A DNA stretch of 64,000 nucleotides. Source: Helicobacter pylori. Its GTDB lineage: Bacteria; Campylobacterota; Campylobacteria; Campylobacterales; Helicobacteraceae. A program made the position numbers and the translations under genes. Below the pieces are notes generated by a model. The model saw nothing but the letters and a program-made list of their open reading frames with translations, ran no database searches and was not told the origin of the DNA. The DNA is taken from positions 806,001 to 870,000 of the forward strand of contig CP032046.1 in NCBI GenBank assembly GCA_008032955.1. Direction: 5' to 3'. Every line of letters starts with the position of its first letter. Position 1 is the first letter of the stretch. Below are positions 36,406 through 46,608 of this stretch, one piece after another.

Positions 36406-37419
36406 CTACAAAAACGCTTCTAATTTATAAGCTTTTTTATGCTCTTGTTTCAAATCCATGTAAGCGTTTAAAAGCATGTATTCTTCAAAAGATAAAACCG
36501 CTAGATGCTCCTTAGCGAGATCGTTCATTTCTAATTCTAACAACACGAATAAAAAGGCTTTTTGCGCTTTATCGTCTTCTTGGCTTAAAATCTCAAAAAA
36601 CTGGAACCATTGATCGGGGACAAGAAATTTTTGCGCTTTTTGGGCGAGCTTTAAATAATCATTCTTGTCATAACCCACCTTTTTGCAAAGCTCTGAAATT
36701 TTTAAAGTGTCTGTGTTTAAAGATTTTTCAAAAAAGGCTTTTAAAAAAGACTTCACGCACTCTTTGTCCAAGTTATCTTGCATCGCATTCAAAGCCTTTA
36801 AAACCTCTTTTTTGCTGCCTTTTTGGGCGATTTCTATAAAAGCGTAGCGGCGTAATTCCAAAGGGATTTGCGCGTTTGTTAAAACTTCAAAGGCGTTTTT
36901 TAAATCGTTATGAATGAAAGCCTTCAAGCGTTTAGAAAAATAAGCATGCTCATAGGCCAGAGAGTGCTTAGCGTGATCTTTAGGCTCAAGGGTGTTATTT
37001 TCTATATTGTGGTAATGCTTAAAAAGGTTATCCACTTTTTCGCACCCGCTATTTGGCGTGTTTAAATCAGCCTTTAAATCATAGCGGGCTAAGATTTGAG
37101 AGAGATTTTTAGCGAGATCGCTTTTAAATTTCGTTTTTAAAAAAGTCTTTTGAGTGTCTTGGGATAGGATTTGTTTGAGCAATTTGTCAAAATCCCTTTT
37201 TTCATGGTATAAGCGGATTTTATGGCTGAGATTGTGCTTGAATAAAAAAACCCATGAAAAAAAAGCGAACATGCCCAAAACGCCCATAAGCCATACCGCA
37301 ATGGGAAAATTAAAGCTGTAGCTCCCTAAATTAAAGGCGTAAGCTTGCGGATCAATACTATAAACAAACACACCAAAACCCACAATGAACAAAAATGTAA
37401 AAATAATATAAAAACGCAT
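36406..37419 (-). CDS. Membrane-anchored helical-repeat protein
   Basis: 337 residues. Two N-terminal hydrophobic helices (FYIIFTFLFIVGFGVFVY and WLMGVLGMFAFFSWVFLF) are followed by a long Leu- and Lys-rich helical domain that resembles TPR/HemY-type repeats without a clear consensus. The soluble part probably faces the cytoplasm. It matches reference locus HP0948. It is upstream-linked to rlmH on the same strand (9-base gap). Confidence 0.75.
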   Translation of the reverse strand: MRFYIIFTFLFIVGFGVFVYSIDPQAYAFNLGSYSFNFPIAVWLMGVLGMFAFFSWVFLFKHNLSHKIRLYHEKRDFDKLLKQILSQDTQKTFLKTKFKSDLAKNLSQILARYDLKADLNTPNSGCEKVDNLFKHYHNIENNTLEPKDHAKHSLAYEHAYFSKRLKAFIHNDLKNAFEVLTNAQIPLELRRYAFIEIAQKGSKKEVLKALNAMQDNLDKECVKSFLKAFFEKSLNTDTLKISELCKKVGYDKNDYLKLAQKAQKFLVPDQWFQFFEILSQEDDKAQKAFLFVLLELEMNDLAKEHLAVLSFEEYMLLNAYMDLKQEHKKAYKLEAFL

Positions 37420-37428
37420 GTGTACCTC

Positions 37429-37880
37429 CTATTTATGGTATGGATGCTTAAAAATAATGCTCAAAGCCCTATAAATTTGCTCGCATAAGACAATTTTAGC
37501 CACTTCATGGCTAAAAGTCATCTCGCTCAAACTCCAAGCTTGACAATCCTTTAAAAAATTTTCTTCAAACCCATACGCTCCAGCGATAAAAAAATTAATA
37601 TTAAGATGATTTTCTAACATTTTACTAAACGCAAAACTATCGCCCCTTTGAGCTTTAGGATGTAAGGCAATATTTTTGCCTTAGGGTTTAAATACGGCTC
37701 AAAGGCTAGAGAGTAGCTTTTTTGAGCGAGTTCTCTAGAGATTTTTTGAGCGTTGGCGGTATTTTTAGGGAATAAATCCACTAATTCCAGCTCGCAATCA
37801 AATCGCTTGCATTGCTTTTGATAGATTTTCACTAACTCTAAAGGCGAACTTTTAGCGATAGAATACACCACGCAACGCAT
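37429..37880 (-). CDS. rlmH: 23S rRNA pseudouridine methyltransferase RlmH, frameshifted
   Basis: A SPOUT methyltransferase that methylates pseudouridine 1915 of 23S rRNA. The two frames join when one base is added to the five-T run at 37673-37677. This gives PKAKNIALHPKAQRGDSFAFS and 150 residues, normal for RlmH. The knot motif FFIAGAYGFEEN (SAM loop) and SLSEMTFSHEVAKIVLCEQIYRA (shown in part) are typical. I chose ATG at 37880 over the TTG just upstream. Confidence 0.85.
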
Positions 37881-37893
37881 CAATGTTAAAACT

Positions 37894-38762
37894 TTAAAAA
37901 ATCTTTGAAGTCTTATGCATCATCATAGCGATGAGATCGCTCAAAGTTTTTTTCAAATCCTTCCTATGCACAATCATATCAATCAAGCCATGCTCTAATA
38001 AAAATTCCGCCGTTTGAAAGCCCTCAGGCAAATCCGCCCCTATGGTTTGTTTAATCACCCTAGGCCCTGCAAAACCTATCATCGCTCCAGGCTCTGCGAT
38101 GATGAGATCCCCTAAAAAAGCAAAAGACGCGCTAACGCCCCCATAAGTGGGATCGCTTAAGAGCGAAATGAAAGGGAGTTTGGCCTCACTCAATCGGTTC
38201 AAAGCCGCACTCGTTTTAGCCATTTGCATGAGCGAATAAGTGGATTCTTGCATCCTAGCCCCCCACTCGCTGAAACAATCAGTAACGCTTCTTTTTTGGC
38301 TACCGCGCGATTGATCGCTCTTACGATCTTTTCGCCTTCCACAGAGCCTAAACTCCCCCCCATAAAGCTAAAATCAAACACCACGATTTGCAAAGGCATG
38401 CGGTTGATTTTAGCCTCACCGCTGATCACTGAGCTTGGGCGGTTAGTCCTTTTTTCGTATTTTTTAATGCGTTGTTTATAGCTCTCTTTATCCACGAAAT
38501 TTAAAGGGTCATTAGGCCGTAAATGCTTGTCAAACTCTTCAAAACTCCCCACATCGCATAGAAATTCAATCCTTTCAGCCGCTTTCATGCGGAAATGGTA
38601 ATGGCATTTCAAACACACGCTGTATTTACCAAACACTTCTTTATGATACATTAACGCATAACATTTAGGGCATTTCACCCAATGGCTTGGCTGTTCTTCC
38701 TTACTTGGTGCTGTCCGCAATTTATTGATCTTAAAATTTTTAAAGAAATCTGCAAATCCCAT
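37894..38762 (-). CDS. accD: Acetyl-CoA carboxylase carboxyltransferase beta subunit, frameshifted
   Basis: The N-terminal zinc finger [15 protein letters not shown] ... CLKCHYHF (about residues 30-55) and the carboxyltransferase core [13 protein letters not shown] are intact. The core then breaks at six C in 38259-38264. Seven would restore [15 protein letters not shown] and a 289-residue protein. AccD is essential for fatty acid synthesis, so a true null allele is not expected in a viable strain. This gene is the best evidence that the window contains homopolymer undercalls. Confidence 0.92.
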
Positions 38763-38843
38763 GTTTTTCCTTAATTTTGCAGTTTTATTAGGATTGTATC
38801 CAAGTTTTGCTTATAATAAAACAAAATTAGTTCAAGAGTAGTG

Positions 38844-39457
38844 ATGCAAGGGTTTCTTTTACAAACACAAAGCATAAGAGATGAAGATTTGATCGTGCGC
38901 GTTTTAACCAAAAACCAGCTCAAAACCCTCTATCGTTTCTATGGCAAACGCCACAGCGTGCTGAATGTGGGGCGTAAAATTGATTTTGAAGAAGAAAACG
39001 ATGATAAATTTTTACCCAAGTTAAGGAATATTTTGCATTTAGGCTATATTTGGGAAAGGGAAATGGAACGCTTGTTTTTTGGCAACGCTTTTGCGCTCTC
39101 TTGTTTAGGCATTTAGAGGGCGTGCATTCTTTGGATAGCATCTATTTTGACACTTTAGATGATGGGGCTAGCAAACTCTCCAAACAGCACCCTTTAAGAG
39201 TGGTTTTAGAAATGTATGCAGTCCTTTTGAATTTTGAAGGGCGCTTGCAAAGTTACAATTCTTGTTTTTTATGCGATGCAAAATTAGAGCGTTCTGTCGC
39301 TTTAGCGCAAGGGTTTATTTTAGCGCACCCCTCTTGCTTGAAAGCTAAAAGCTTAGATTTAGAAAAAATCCAAGCTTTTTTTCGCACTCAAAGCACGATT
39401 GATTTAGAAACAGAAGAAGTGGAAGAATTGTGGCGCACGCTGAATTTAGGGTTTTGA
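38844..39457 (+). CDS. recO: Recombination mediator RecO, frameshifted
   Basis: A RecO-family protein of about 204 residues, which works with RecR in RecA loading. The N-terminal OB-fold part (MQGFLLQTQSIRDEDLIV) is in one frame, the helical and Cys part (YNSCFLCDAKLE) in another. The six-T run at 39075-39080 should have seven to join LFFWQRFCALLF. The zinc-binding C-terminal cysteines are partly kept. The start is either GTG 38841 or ATG 38844. Confidence 0.8.
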
Positions 39458-39467
39458 AAGGTTAAAG

Positions 39468-40122
39468 ATGAAATTTAAATTTTTGAATATGGATAATGAG
39501 AGCGGTTTTATTTTGATTGAAAAAGAATTGAAACGATTGAAAATCACCGCTCAAGTCAAAGAAGATGGCATTGAATTAAAAGGCGAGAATATAGAGCGCG
39601 CGAGAATTTATCTTCAAACGCTTTTTAATTCTAATATTGTGGAATTAGACGATAACAAAAAAAGCGCAAACGCTGTAATAGAGCGCTTGAAATCTTTAGA
39701 TTTAAAAATGGCGGTGGCTGAAAGCTGCTCTGGGGGTTATTATCGCATGCATTCACTTCCATTAGCGGGGCTTCAGCGGTTTTTATGGGGGGTATTGTGT
39801 GTTACAATGAAGAGGTTAAGCGCGAATTATTGAAAGTCAATGCCGCGACTTTAAAAGTCTTTGGGGTTTATAGCGAAGAATGCGTGAAAGAAATGCTATT
39901 AGGGGTGTTTTTAAATTTTAAAGTGGATTTAGTGCTGGCGATCAGTGGGGTGGCTGGCCCTAATGGGGGAGTAAGGCTAATCCGGTAGGCACGATTTATA
40001 TTGGTGCGCAAAAGTTAGGATCTCAAGCTTTCATTGATCGCTGTTTTTTTGAAGGGGACAGAGAAAGCATTCAAAATAAAAGCGTAGAGCATGCCCTAAA
40101 CATGCTCGCTAGAATGCTATAA
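39468..40122 (+). CDS. CinA C-terminal-type protein, frameshifted twice
   Basis: About 218 residues once two lost bases are restored. The domain is the nicotinamide-nucleotide amidohydrolase-like CinA C-terminal domain: AVAESCSGGLLSHAF, AVFMGGIVCYNEEVKREL, then AISGVAGPNGG. The five-G runs at 39732-39736 and 39965-39969 should each have six. The first 70 residues form a separate N-terminal extension. As written there are three broken frames. It matches reference locus HP0952. Confidence 0.78.
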
Positions 40123-40124
40123 AA

Positions 40125-40691
40125 CTACCTTAACGCGCAAACGCTACCAAACTCTTTTTGAGCGACCTTAGCGATGTAAGCGATTTCATTATCGTTAAGG
40201 TTTTCAACGCTCGCTTTTAAATACCTTTTGATTTGATCAATCTGGCAACCCACTAGCTTGATTTTCACCACAGCCACCTCCGATTTTAAATTCGTATAGG
40301 TGTAGGCTACTTGGATCTTAGTCGCTAGGTAATTATAGATAGCGTAGCTGATATTCGTAACCGTTTGCTCGGACTCATGGAATTGCTCCATGAAGCGTTT
40401 TTTATACTTCAACATGATTTCATGAAAAACCACAATCAAGCTCAATTTAGCGTTTAAAGTCGCTTGCTCAATCCCTAAATATTTATTATTAACAGGGATA
40501 TACGCCACGCCCATTTCTTCGTAGGGGACTTTAGGGTCTTCAAAAACCCAAGCAGGCGCATCAGATAGTTCTGATTTCATGCCCTTTAAATCAGAGACTA
40601 AAATCCCATCATCTCTTAAAAGACTCTTAGCGCTTAATGAAACGCTTGAAAACACCCCTAAAAGAGCGATTAAAACCATTCTTTTAAACAA
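40125..40691 (-). CDS. Secreted hypothetical protein, LPP20-like
   Basis: 188 residues with a cleavable signal peptide (MVLIALLGVFSSVSLSA). The mature part starts with a short linker, then DAPAWVFEDPKVPYEEMGVAYI and ATLNAKLSL, a layout seen in LPP20-type secreted proteins. Unlike LPP20 it has no lipobox Cys, so it is probably periplasmic. Two Cys near the C-terminus could form a disulphide. It matches reference locus HP0953. Confidence 0.68.
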   Translation of the reverse strand: MFKRMVLIALLGVFSSVSLSAKSLLRDDGILVSDLKGMKSELSDAPAWVFEDPKVPYEEMGVAYIPVNNKYLGIEQATLNAKLSLIVVFHEIMLKYKKRFMEQFHESEQTVTNISYAIYNYLATKIQVAYTYTNLKSEVAVVKIKLVGCQIDQIKRYLKASVENLNDNEIAYIAKVAQKEFGSVCALR

Positions 40692-40755
40692 AATGCCACT
40701 CCTTAAACTTTAATTTAGGTTTGATTATAGTTAAAAAGTTTTTGATTTTGTTTAA

Positions 40756-41388
40756 TCACAACCAAGTAATCGTATCAACTTTTGATTTTCTTGATTTTTG
40801 GCTCGCTTCTGCCACCCTCTTACCCAATGCGATCAAACATGCGATTTTAGGCTTATTGATACGCTCTTCTAAAATCTCGCCCACTTTTAAAGGATCAAAG
40901 CCACCAATAATGCAACTATCCAATCCCATTAAGCTCATGCCCATGCAAATTTGCCCCACAGCGATATAACATTGCTCTAAAATATAGCTTTCTAATTTTT
41001 GCATGCTGTGGTTGAATCTTGTGCCAAGCATTTGAGCAAAAGAGGGAAGCACCCTGGATCTATAAGGTTCATCATAAAGGTTTTGCATGTAATGACCAGT
41101 GGGTAACAACTCGCTAGGTCTTAAAGGGCATACCACCATTAACGCTGAAGCGCTTTTAATCATTTCTTCATTAAAATAGCTGTGTGCTGCAATTTGTTTT
41201 TTTACATCCTTATTAATAACCATCACAAAATGCCATGGCTGCGTGTTGTAAGAGCTTGGCGATAGCCTAGCGATTTCAGCGATTTCTTCTAATTCTTCGC
41301 TAGAAAACTCATAACGGCTATCAAACATCTTGCAAGAATAGCGCTCATTTAGTAATTGTCTTCTTTTTTCTTGATCCAAAAATCTCAT
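40756..41388 (-). CDS. rdxA: Oxygen-insensitive NADPH nitroreductase RdxA
   Basis: 210 residues, full length, and very close to the reference protein from memory. FMN-binding segments [15 protein letters not shown] and [20 protein letters not shown] are intact. RdxA reduces metronidazole to its toxic form, and loss-of-function alleles cause resistance. Here the gene is open and Arg16 and Cys19 are present, so it looks functional. Variants relative to the reference, such as Tyr17, need a table lookup. It overlaps lgt by 4 bases. Confidence 0.96.
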   Translation of the reverse strand: MRFLDQEKRRQLLNERYSCKMFDSRYEFSSEELEEIAEIARLSPSSYNTQPWHFVMVINKDVKKQIAAHSYFNEEMIKSASALMVVCPLRPSELLPTGHYMQNLYDEPYRSRVLPSFAQMLGTRFNHSMQKLESYILEQCYIAVGQICMGMSLMGLDSCIIGGFDPLKVGEILEERINKPKIACLIALGKRVAEASQKSRKSKVDTITWL

Positions 41389-42239
41389 TGATTTTCCTTT
41401 ATTTTTTTAGAATTTTTCGTAGCATACAATAAAATCCCTAACGAAACAATTACCATAAGCAAGCTTAAAATCTGCCCCATGCTCAAATTCAAAAAATAAA
41501 CCCCCAATTGGCTGTCTGGCTCCCTGTAAAACTCCGCAATAAAGCGCATCAAGGAATACCCCAAGCCATAAACCACGATGAGCAACCCATGCGTTTTGGT
41601 GTGTTTTTTAGCCCACATTACCATTAAAAACACGACAACCCCCTCTAAAAACGCTTCAATCAATTGGCTGGGATAACGCAATTGATTATCCACCATGATG
41701 CCTATGATTTGCCCTAAATGGCTGTCTTTGGGGACGATTCTCCCAAAAAGCTCCTGGTTTAAAAAATTCCCAATCCTCCCAAAAACATACCCTAAAGGCA
41801 GGCTGATCGCAATCAAATCCAAATAAATCAAAAGCTTTTTCAAATCCTTACGGCTATAAAGATACGAAGCGATCAAAAACCCCACCAACCCCCCATGATA
41901 GCTCATCCCACGAATGCCTACAAAATCCCCATGGCTATCAAAAGGGTTAAAGATTTGCCAAAAATGCGTCAAATAATAGCCAGAGTTAGGCTCATAAATA
42001 AGAACGTATCCTATCCTTGCCCCTAGCACAATGCCAAGCTCCGCCCATAGAAAATAACTCTCAAATTCTTTCCTTTCAATGGGGAATCGCTTGGGGTCTT
42101 TTTGAATCATTCTCAACGCCATGTAAAAAGCGATAACAATCGCGCACGCATACGCCAAACCATACCAATGCACTTCAATACCGCCAAGACTAAAAGCGAT
42201 AGGGTTAAATCGTTCATAAATCGTATTCCAAGCGTTCAT
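41385..42239 (-). CDS. lgt: Prolipoprotein diacylglyceryl transferase
   Basis: A seven-helix inner membrane enzyme of 284 residues that attaches diacylglycerol to lipobox Cys. The Lgt signature [14 protein letters not shown] and the motif [10 protein letters not shown] are present. I placed the start at ATG 42239 ([11 protein letters not shown]) rather than an upstream TTG. It would act on the lipoproteins in this window, such as the one at 15481. It overlaps rdxA by 4 bases. Confidence 0.94.
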   Translation of the reverse strand: MNAWNTIYERFNPIAFSLGGIEVHWYGLAYACAIVIAFYMALRMIQKDPKRFPIERKEFESYFLWAELGIVLGARIGYVLIYEPNSGYYLTHFWQIFNPFDSHGDFVGIRGMSYHGGLVGFLIASYLYSRKDLKKLLIYLDLIAISLPLGYVFGRIGNFLNQELFGRIVPKDSHLGQIIGIMVDNQLRYPSQLIEAFLEGVVVFLMVMWAKKHTKTHGLLIVVYGLGYSLMRFIAEFYREPDSQLGVYFLNLSMGQILSLLMVIVSLGILLYATKNSKKIKENQ

Positions 42240-42248
42240 GATCAATCC

Positions 42249-42977
42249 TTAAATTTCAAATTCTTTAGGGGGGATCGCTTCAAATTCATACCCTAGTAGC
42301 GCAATTTTATGCGCATGGAGCATCAAGCGTTTGGCGGAGTGTTGGCTATCGCCATAGATTGTATCGCCTATAATAGGGTGGTTGATATGCTTTAAGTGGA
42401 CTCTGATTTGGTGGGTTCTTCCGGTTTTGATCCCCACTTTTAAAAGGGTTTTTTTGTTGATGATTTTTAAAGGCGTGATGATCGTAACCGCTTCTTGCCC
42501 TTTTTTAGAGATCTTACTGAAAGCTTTAGTGGTCTTAATCGTAAGAATGGGAGCGTTAATTTCTCGCTCTTCTTCTATAATCCCTTGAACGAGAGCTAAA
42601 TACTCTTTTTTAACCGCCCTGTCTTTAAAAGCCTTTTTAGCTTTTAAGTGGAATTCTGAATTTTCTTTCACCAATAAAATCACCCCACTTGTTTCTTTAT
42701 CCAAGCGGTGCAACAAAACCCAACCTTTGAAAAAAGAAACCAGATCATAGCTCTCTATAAAGGGGGGTTTAAAAAGGGCTAGAATGTTTTCATCTTCAAA
42801 AATCACGCCGGGTTTTTCAACCTTTTGGACGCTAAAGCGCGTGTTTTTGGGGAGTTCTTTTCTGGCGATGCTCAATTTCTGCCCCCCTATGCTCACTAAC
42901 CCTGAGTCGATCAAAGCTTTGGCTTTTTTATGCGAAATGTTTTCTTGAACGCTCAATAATTTGTAGGCTTTTTCCAT
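42249..42977 (-). CDS. RluA-family pseudouridine synthase
   Basis: 242 residues. An N-terminal S4 RNA-binding domain (SHKKAKALIDSGLVSIGGQ) is followed by the catalytic domain with HRLDKETSGVILL, whose Asp is the nucleophile, and GRTHQIRVHL. It modifies rRNA or tRNA uridines. The exact target (RluD, RluC or other) cannot be assigned. It matches reference locus HP0956 and lies between waaA and lgt on the same strand. Confidence 0.88.
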   Translation of the reverse strand: MEKAYKLLSVQENISHKKAKALIDSGLVSIGGQKLSIARKELPKNTRFSVQKVEKPGVIFEDENILALFKPPFIESYDLVSFFKGWVLLHRLDKETSGVILLVKENSEFHLKAKKAFKDRAVKKEYLALVQGIIEEEREINAPILTIKTTKAFSKISKKGQEAVTIITPLKIINKKTLLKVGIKTGRTHQIRVHLKHINHPIIGDTIYGDSQHSAKRLMLHAHKIALLGYEFEAIPPKEFEI

Positions 42978-42994
42978 GTTTATCCTTTATTTTT

Positions 42995-44176
42995 TTAATG
43001 TTTAATGAATGCGAGCAATTCGTTTAAATCATGCCCGTTTTCCAAAAAACGTGCCACGCCCAAATTTTTGTAATCTAAAAGAGCGTCTAACAAATCCTCT
43101 TTTGGAACGATTTTATAAGGCTTGATTAATTCAAACAACGCCACCTGGTTGAAAAGATGCTCCCCTGTGATTAGGCGCGTATTAAAAAACGCCGGCTCTA
43201 AAGGGTTATGCCCCCCCATTTTGACAAACGAACCCCCTAAAATGACAATGTCTGCGATCGCATAGAAGTTATTCAATTCCCCTAACCTATCCACTAACAA
43301 AATATCGCATTCCACAAAACCCTTTGAAGAAAAACACTCCAAACTAAAAGGCGTCGTTTTTAAAGCATCTTGCAACAAATTCCGCACGCTTTTAAAACGC
43401 TCCGGGTGGCGCGGCACAACAATCAGTCTTGCGTTTTTATGCGTCTTTTTGAACTCCAAAAACGCTTTTAACCCTAATTTCTCTTCACCCTCATGCGTGC
43501 TGGCTAAAACAATGTTTAAAGCGCTTGGGTTTTTAGGGTAAAACGAAGTGATCACAGGCTTTGAAAAACGCTTGATATTCAAAAAATCCACCACTTTTTT
43601 TGCCCCTAGATTCAATAAGCGCTTTTTATCCTCCTTGCTTTGCACTAAAATCAAGTCAATGCGTTTGAATAAAAGCGCATAAAAGAAAGAAAAACGCTGA
43701 TACTTGGGGTAAGAGCGAACGCTGATGCGAGCGTTAATGAGCATGGTTTTTGCCCCTAGTTTTTGAGCCGTATCAAACACATTAAACCACAATTCCGCTT
43801 CTGTAACCACCAAAGTTTTCAAGCGTTTTAAGTTTTTTTTCCATGCGAATAATAGGGTTTCAAAAGGCAGGTAACGCACTTCTATATGTTGAGAATGCTG
43901 ATAAGTTTGAGCGGCTAATTCAAAGCCGGTATGGGTGGTAACGCTGATTAAAATCGGCTCTTTTAAAGCTTGAATGATCGGCTCTAAGGATTTGACCTCC
44001 CCATAAGAGCATGCATGAAACCAAAAAACCGGCTCGCTTCTTAAAAAATTGTCTTTGAGAAAAAAACGAGCCTTTAAAGAATGGCGGTATTTTTCTTTAA
44101 AACTCAAAAGCAAGATGAAAGGTGCACCAAAAAGATGCCCCAAAGTCAAACATAAAAGGTAGAAAAACTTAAACAA
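42995..44176 (-). CDS. waaA: 3-deoxy-D-manno-octulosonic acid transferase WaaA
   Basis: 393 residues. An N-terminal membrane anchor (MFKFFYLLCLTLGHLFGAPF) is followed by a GT-B glycosyltransferase fold: WFHACSYGEV, TEAELWFN, and the C-terminal GGSFVKMGGHNPLEPA motif of the Kdo transferases. The enzyme adds Kdo to lipid A precursor in LPS synthesis. It starts directly after flgZ (0-base gap) on the same strand. Confidence 0.93.
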   Translation of the reverse strand: MFKFFYLLCLTLGHLFGAPFILLLSFKEKYRHSLKARFFLKDNFLRSEPVFWFHACSYGEVKSLEPIIQALKEPILISVTTHTGFELAAQTYQHSQHIEVRYLPFETLLFAWKKNLKRLKTLVVTEAELWFNVFDTAQKLGAKTMLINARISVRSYPKYQRFSFFYALLFKRIDLILVQSKEDKKRLLNLGAKKVVDFLNIKRFSKPVITSFYPKNPSALNIVLASTHEGEEKLGLKAFLEFKKTHKNARLIVVPRHPERFKSVRNLLQDALKTTPFSLECFSSKGFVECDILLVDRLGELNNFYAIADIVILGGSFVKMGGHNPLEPAFFNTRLITGEHLFNQVALFELIKPYKIVPKEDLLDALLDYKNLGVARFLENGHDLNELLAFIKH

Positions 44177-44956
44177 TCAAACGGATTCTTGGCTTTCTTC
44201 TTGGCTTTCTTTTGGTTGGCTTTCTTTTAGAGGTTGAGCGTTACTTTCATGCACGCCCTCAGCGTATAAAATACGCCCGCAATACGGGCAAGTGATCATG
44301 TCCCCACTCGTTAGCACTTCAGTATAAATTTTATCGTTCAACCGAATAAAACAACCCCCACAAGCCTGCTTTTTGATCGTTACGATGCTCGTGTTTTTCG
44401 CCCATCTCCTGATCCTTTCATAAAAGCTATAGATTTTAGGCTCGGTTTTTTCCACGAGTTCTTCTTTCTTTTTGAAGATAACTTGTTGGGTTTCTTTGAT
44501 GTTTTTGATTTCGTTTTCCACTAAGTTTTCCAATTCCAGTGCTAATTTTTCAAGCTCTAGCATTTCTTTTTTCAAAACTTCTTGTTTTTCGCTTTTGTGC
44601 TTGATTTCATTTTGCAGGTTTTCAATTTCTCTGTTGGCTTGACTGGATCGTTCTTTAGCAATATCTTCTTCAATGTTTAAAGAGCGCAATTCCCTTTCGG
44701 ATTTGATCTCGCTCATTCTCTTTTGGATACTGGCGATTTTAGCGTTCGTGTCTTGTAAGGTTTGCTCGTTTTTAGAAACCTGTAATTTTAGGGCTAATTT
44801 TTCTTCTTCTAAATTCAAAATCGCTTTATTTTTAGCTTCTTTATCATTCAAGGCCTTATCTAAGTCTTTTCGTTTTTCTCTGATCAACGGCTCTAAGGAG
44901 TCAATTTCTTTATCCAAATGCGAAATTTCAATCAATTGTTTGAGGTGGGTGTTCAT
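44177..44956 (-). CDS. flgZ: Coiled-coil zinc-ribbon protein FlgZ (HP0958-like)
   Basis: 259 residues. A long coiled coil (about residues 1-170, heptads rich in Leu, Glu, Lys) is followed by a zinc ribbon with CGGC and CPYCGR. In H. pylori this protein stabilises RpoN and binds flaA mRNA, and so supports flagellum assembly. The C-terminus carries a low-complexity ESQPKESQEESQES tail coded by a short DNA repeat, which may differ in length between strains. It lies between Nif3-like and waaA on the same strand. Confidence 0.88.
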   Translation of the reverse strand: MNTHLKQLIEISHLDKEIDSLEPLIREKRKDLDKALNDKEAKNKAILNLEEEKLALKLQVSKNEQTLQDTNAKIASIQKRMSEIKSERELRSLNIEEDIAKERSSQANREIENLQNEIKHKSEKQEVLKKEMLELEKLALELENLVENEIKNIKETQQVIFKKKEELVEKTEPKIYSFYERIRRWAKNTSIVTIKKQACGGCFIRLNDKIYTEVLTSGDMITCPYCGRILYAEGVHESNAQPLKESQPKESQEESQESV

Positions 44957-44965
44957 CGCTTTCCT

Positions 44966-45697
44966 TTAAATGATTTGCAAGGGGTTTTTAAAATTCTCTA
45001 TTGTAACCAAATAATCAAAAGAATGCAAAATTTCAGCCACAATGAGTGCAAAACCCCTTTCGCTATAATAATGCGTGGCGTCAATCAAGCTTATCCCTAA
45101 AGATTGAGCGATCATAGCGTCATGGTATTTCACATCTCCTGTAATCAAACAGCTTTGCACTTTTAAAGAATGTAGCATGGACGCCCCCGATCCGCACACA
45201 AACGCTAAATCTTTAATCATTTGAGAACTTTTGACACACGCTAATTGTCCCACCCCTAAAGACGATTTGATTTTTTCTAACAGCGCATCAAATTCTATAT
45301 TAGCGTTTTCTTTCACTAACATAAGGCCTTTTTCCATCAAGCCATCAAACCCTAAAAGCGTGCACGCGAAATGCTTATTTAAATGCGTTTTGTCAAAATT
45401 CGTGTGCATGCTGATGACTGAAATGTTTTTTTGGATTAAGGTTTTTAAAATATTCCCCGGATAAGCCTCATAATTTAGCGTTTTTAAGGGCTTGAAAATT
45501 AAAGGGTGGTGCGTGATGATTAGGGCGTTTTGTGGGGCGTTTAGAGCGATTTTAGGCGTGATTTCTAAGCATGCGATAATCTCGCTAAATTCATGGTTTT
45601 CACTCCCCACATTCAACCCGCTATTATCCCATGATTCTTGGAGTTCAAAAGGCGAAAGGCGATTCAAAACTTCCAACACTTCCCTAACTAACGCCAT
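44966..45697 (-). CDS. Nif3-like (NIF3/YqfO family) metal-binding protein
   Basis: 243 residues. Family motifs are SWDNSGLNVG, ITHHPLIFKPLKTL (with conserved metal-ligand histidines) and the C-terminal HYYSERGFALIVA. It is proposed to hydrolyse nucleotides or to act in GTP-cyclohydrolase-related folding, but no firm function is known. It lies 2 bases from glyQ and 9 bases from flgZ. Confidence 0.88.
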   Translation of the reverse strand: MALVREVLEVLNRLSPFELQESWDNSGLNVGSENHEFSEIIACLEITPKIALNAPQNALIITHHPLIFKPLKTLNYEAYPGNILKTLIQKNISVISMHTNFDKTHLNKHFACTLLGFDGLMEKGLMLVKENANIEFDALLEKIKSSLGVGQLACVKSSQMIKDLAFVCGSGASMLHSLKVQSCLITGDVKYHDAMIAQSLGISLIDATHYYSERGFALIVAEILHSFDYLVTIENFKNPLQII

Positions 45698-45698
45698 T

Positions 45699-46595
45699 TT
45701 AAGCCTTTGAGAGAGCGTTTTTTAGGCGCTCTTCTCTTTCTTCTTCTTGCTCTTTATAAAGAACGGCGCACCCTTTGGCTAAATCCCTGATTTGTAAAAT
45801 ATAATTTTGCCTTTCAGCCACCGAAATCGCTTTTCTGGCGTCTAAAATATTGAAAAAATGCGAGCATAGCATCACGAAATCATAAGCCGGCAAGGGGAGC
45901 TTGTTTTTTAAGCAATGCAAGGCTTCGGCTTGGGCGTTTTTAAACATTTCTAATAGCCTTGTTACGCTCGCTATTTCAAAATGATACTTGCTAAATTCGT
46001 ATTCGCTTTCTAAATGCACTTGCACGTAACGAACGCTTTCATTATCCTTTTTAGCCCATTCAATCTCTAGGATATTTTCCACTTTTTGGACATACATTGC
46101 CAATCTTTCTAAGCCGTAAGTGATTTCCACAGGGATAGGGTTACAAGGAATGCCCCCCACTTGCTGGAAATAAGTGAATTGCGTAACCTCCATGCCATCA
46201 AGCCACACTTCCCAGCCAAGCCCCCATGCCCCTAAAGTCGGACTCTCCCAATTGTCTTCTACAAATCGTATGTCATGCTCATTAAGGTTTATCCCTAACA
46301 CTTCTAAGCTTTTTAAATAGAGTTCTTGGATATTAGAAGGGCTTGGCTTGATGACTACTTGGAATTGGTAATAACTCCCCAAGCGGTTAGGGTTTTCCCC
46401 ATAGCGCCCATCAGTAGGCCTTCTAGAGGGCGCGACATACGCCACATTCCACGGCTTTTTATCCAAGCTCCTTAAAAGCGTGGCCGGATGGAATGTCCCC
46501 GCTCCTGCAGGAATATCATAAGGCTGGATCACCAAACAGCCTTGATCTTTCCAATACTCTTGTAATTTTAATAATAAACTTGAAAAATCTTGCAT
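45699..46595 (-). CDS. glyQ: Glycyl-tRNA synthetase alpha subunit
   Basis: 298 residues. Typical segments of the GlyQ catalytic core are [33 protein letters not shown] and [20 protein letters not shown], each in the right order. It pairs with the beta subunit GlyS (59926-62031) in the alpha2beta2 enzyme. The gene is 13 bases downstream of gpsA on the same strand. Confidence 0.96.
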   Translation of the reverse strand: MQDFSSLLLKLQEYWKDQGCLVIQPYDIPAGAGTFHPATLLRSLDKKPWNVAYVAPSRRPTDGRYGENPNRLGSYYQFQVVIKPSPSNIQELYLKSLEVLGINLNEHDIRFVEDNWESPTLGAWGLGWEVWLDGMEVTQFTYFQQVGGIPCNPIPVEITYGLERLAMYVQKVENILEIEWAKKDNESVRYVQVHLESEYEFSKYHFEIASVTRLLEMFKNAQAEALHCLKNKLPLPAYDFVMLCSHFFNILDARKAISVAERQNYILQIRDLAKGCAVLYKEQEEEREERLKNALSKA

Positions 46596-46608
46596 GCTCT
46601 CTTTCCTT

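Noticed and set aside
36312-36515. Plus-strand ORF of 67 codons after the terminator-like hairpin
   Set aside because: It mostly overlaps the end of the leftward membrane protein gene, and has no ribosome site or family resemblance.
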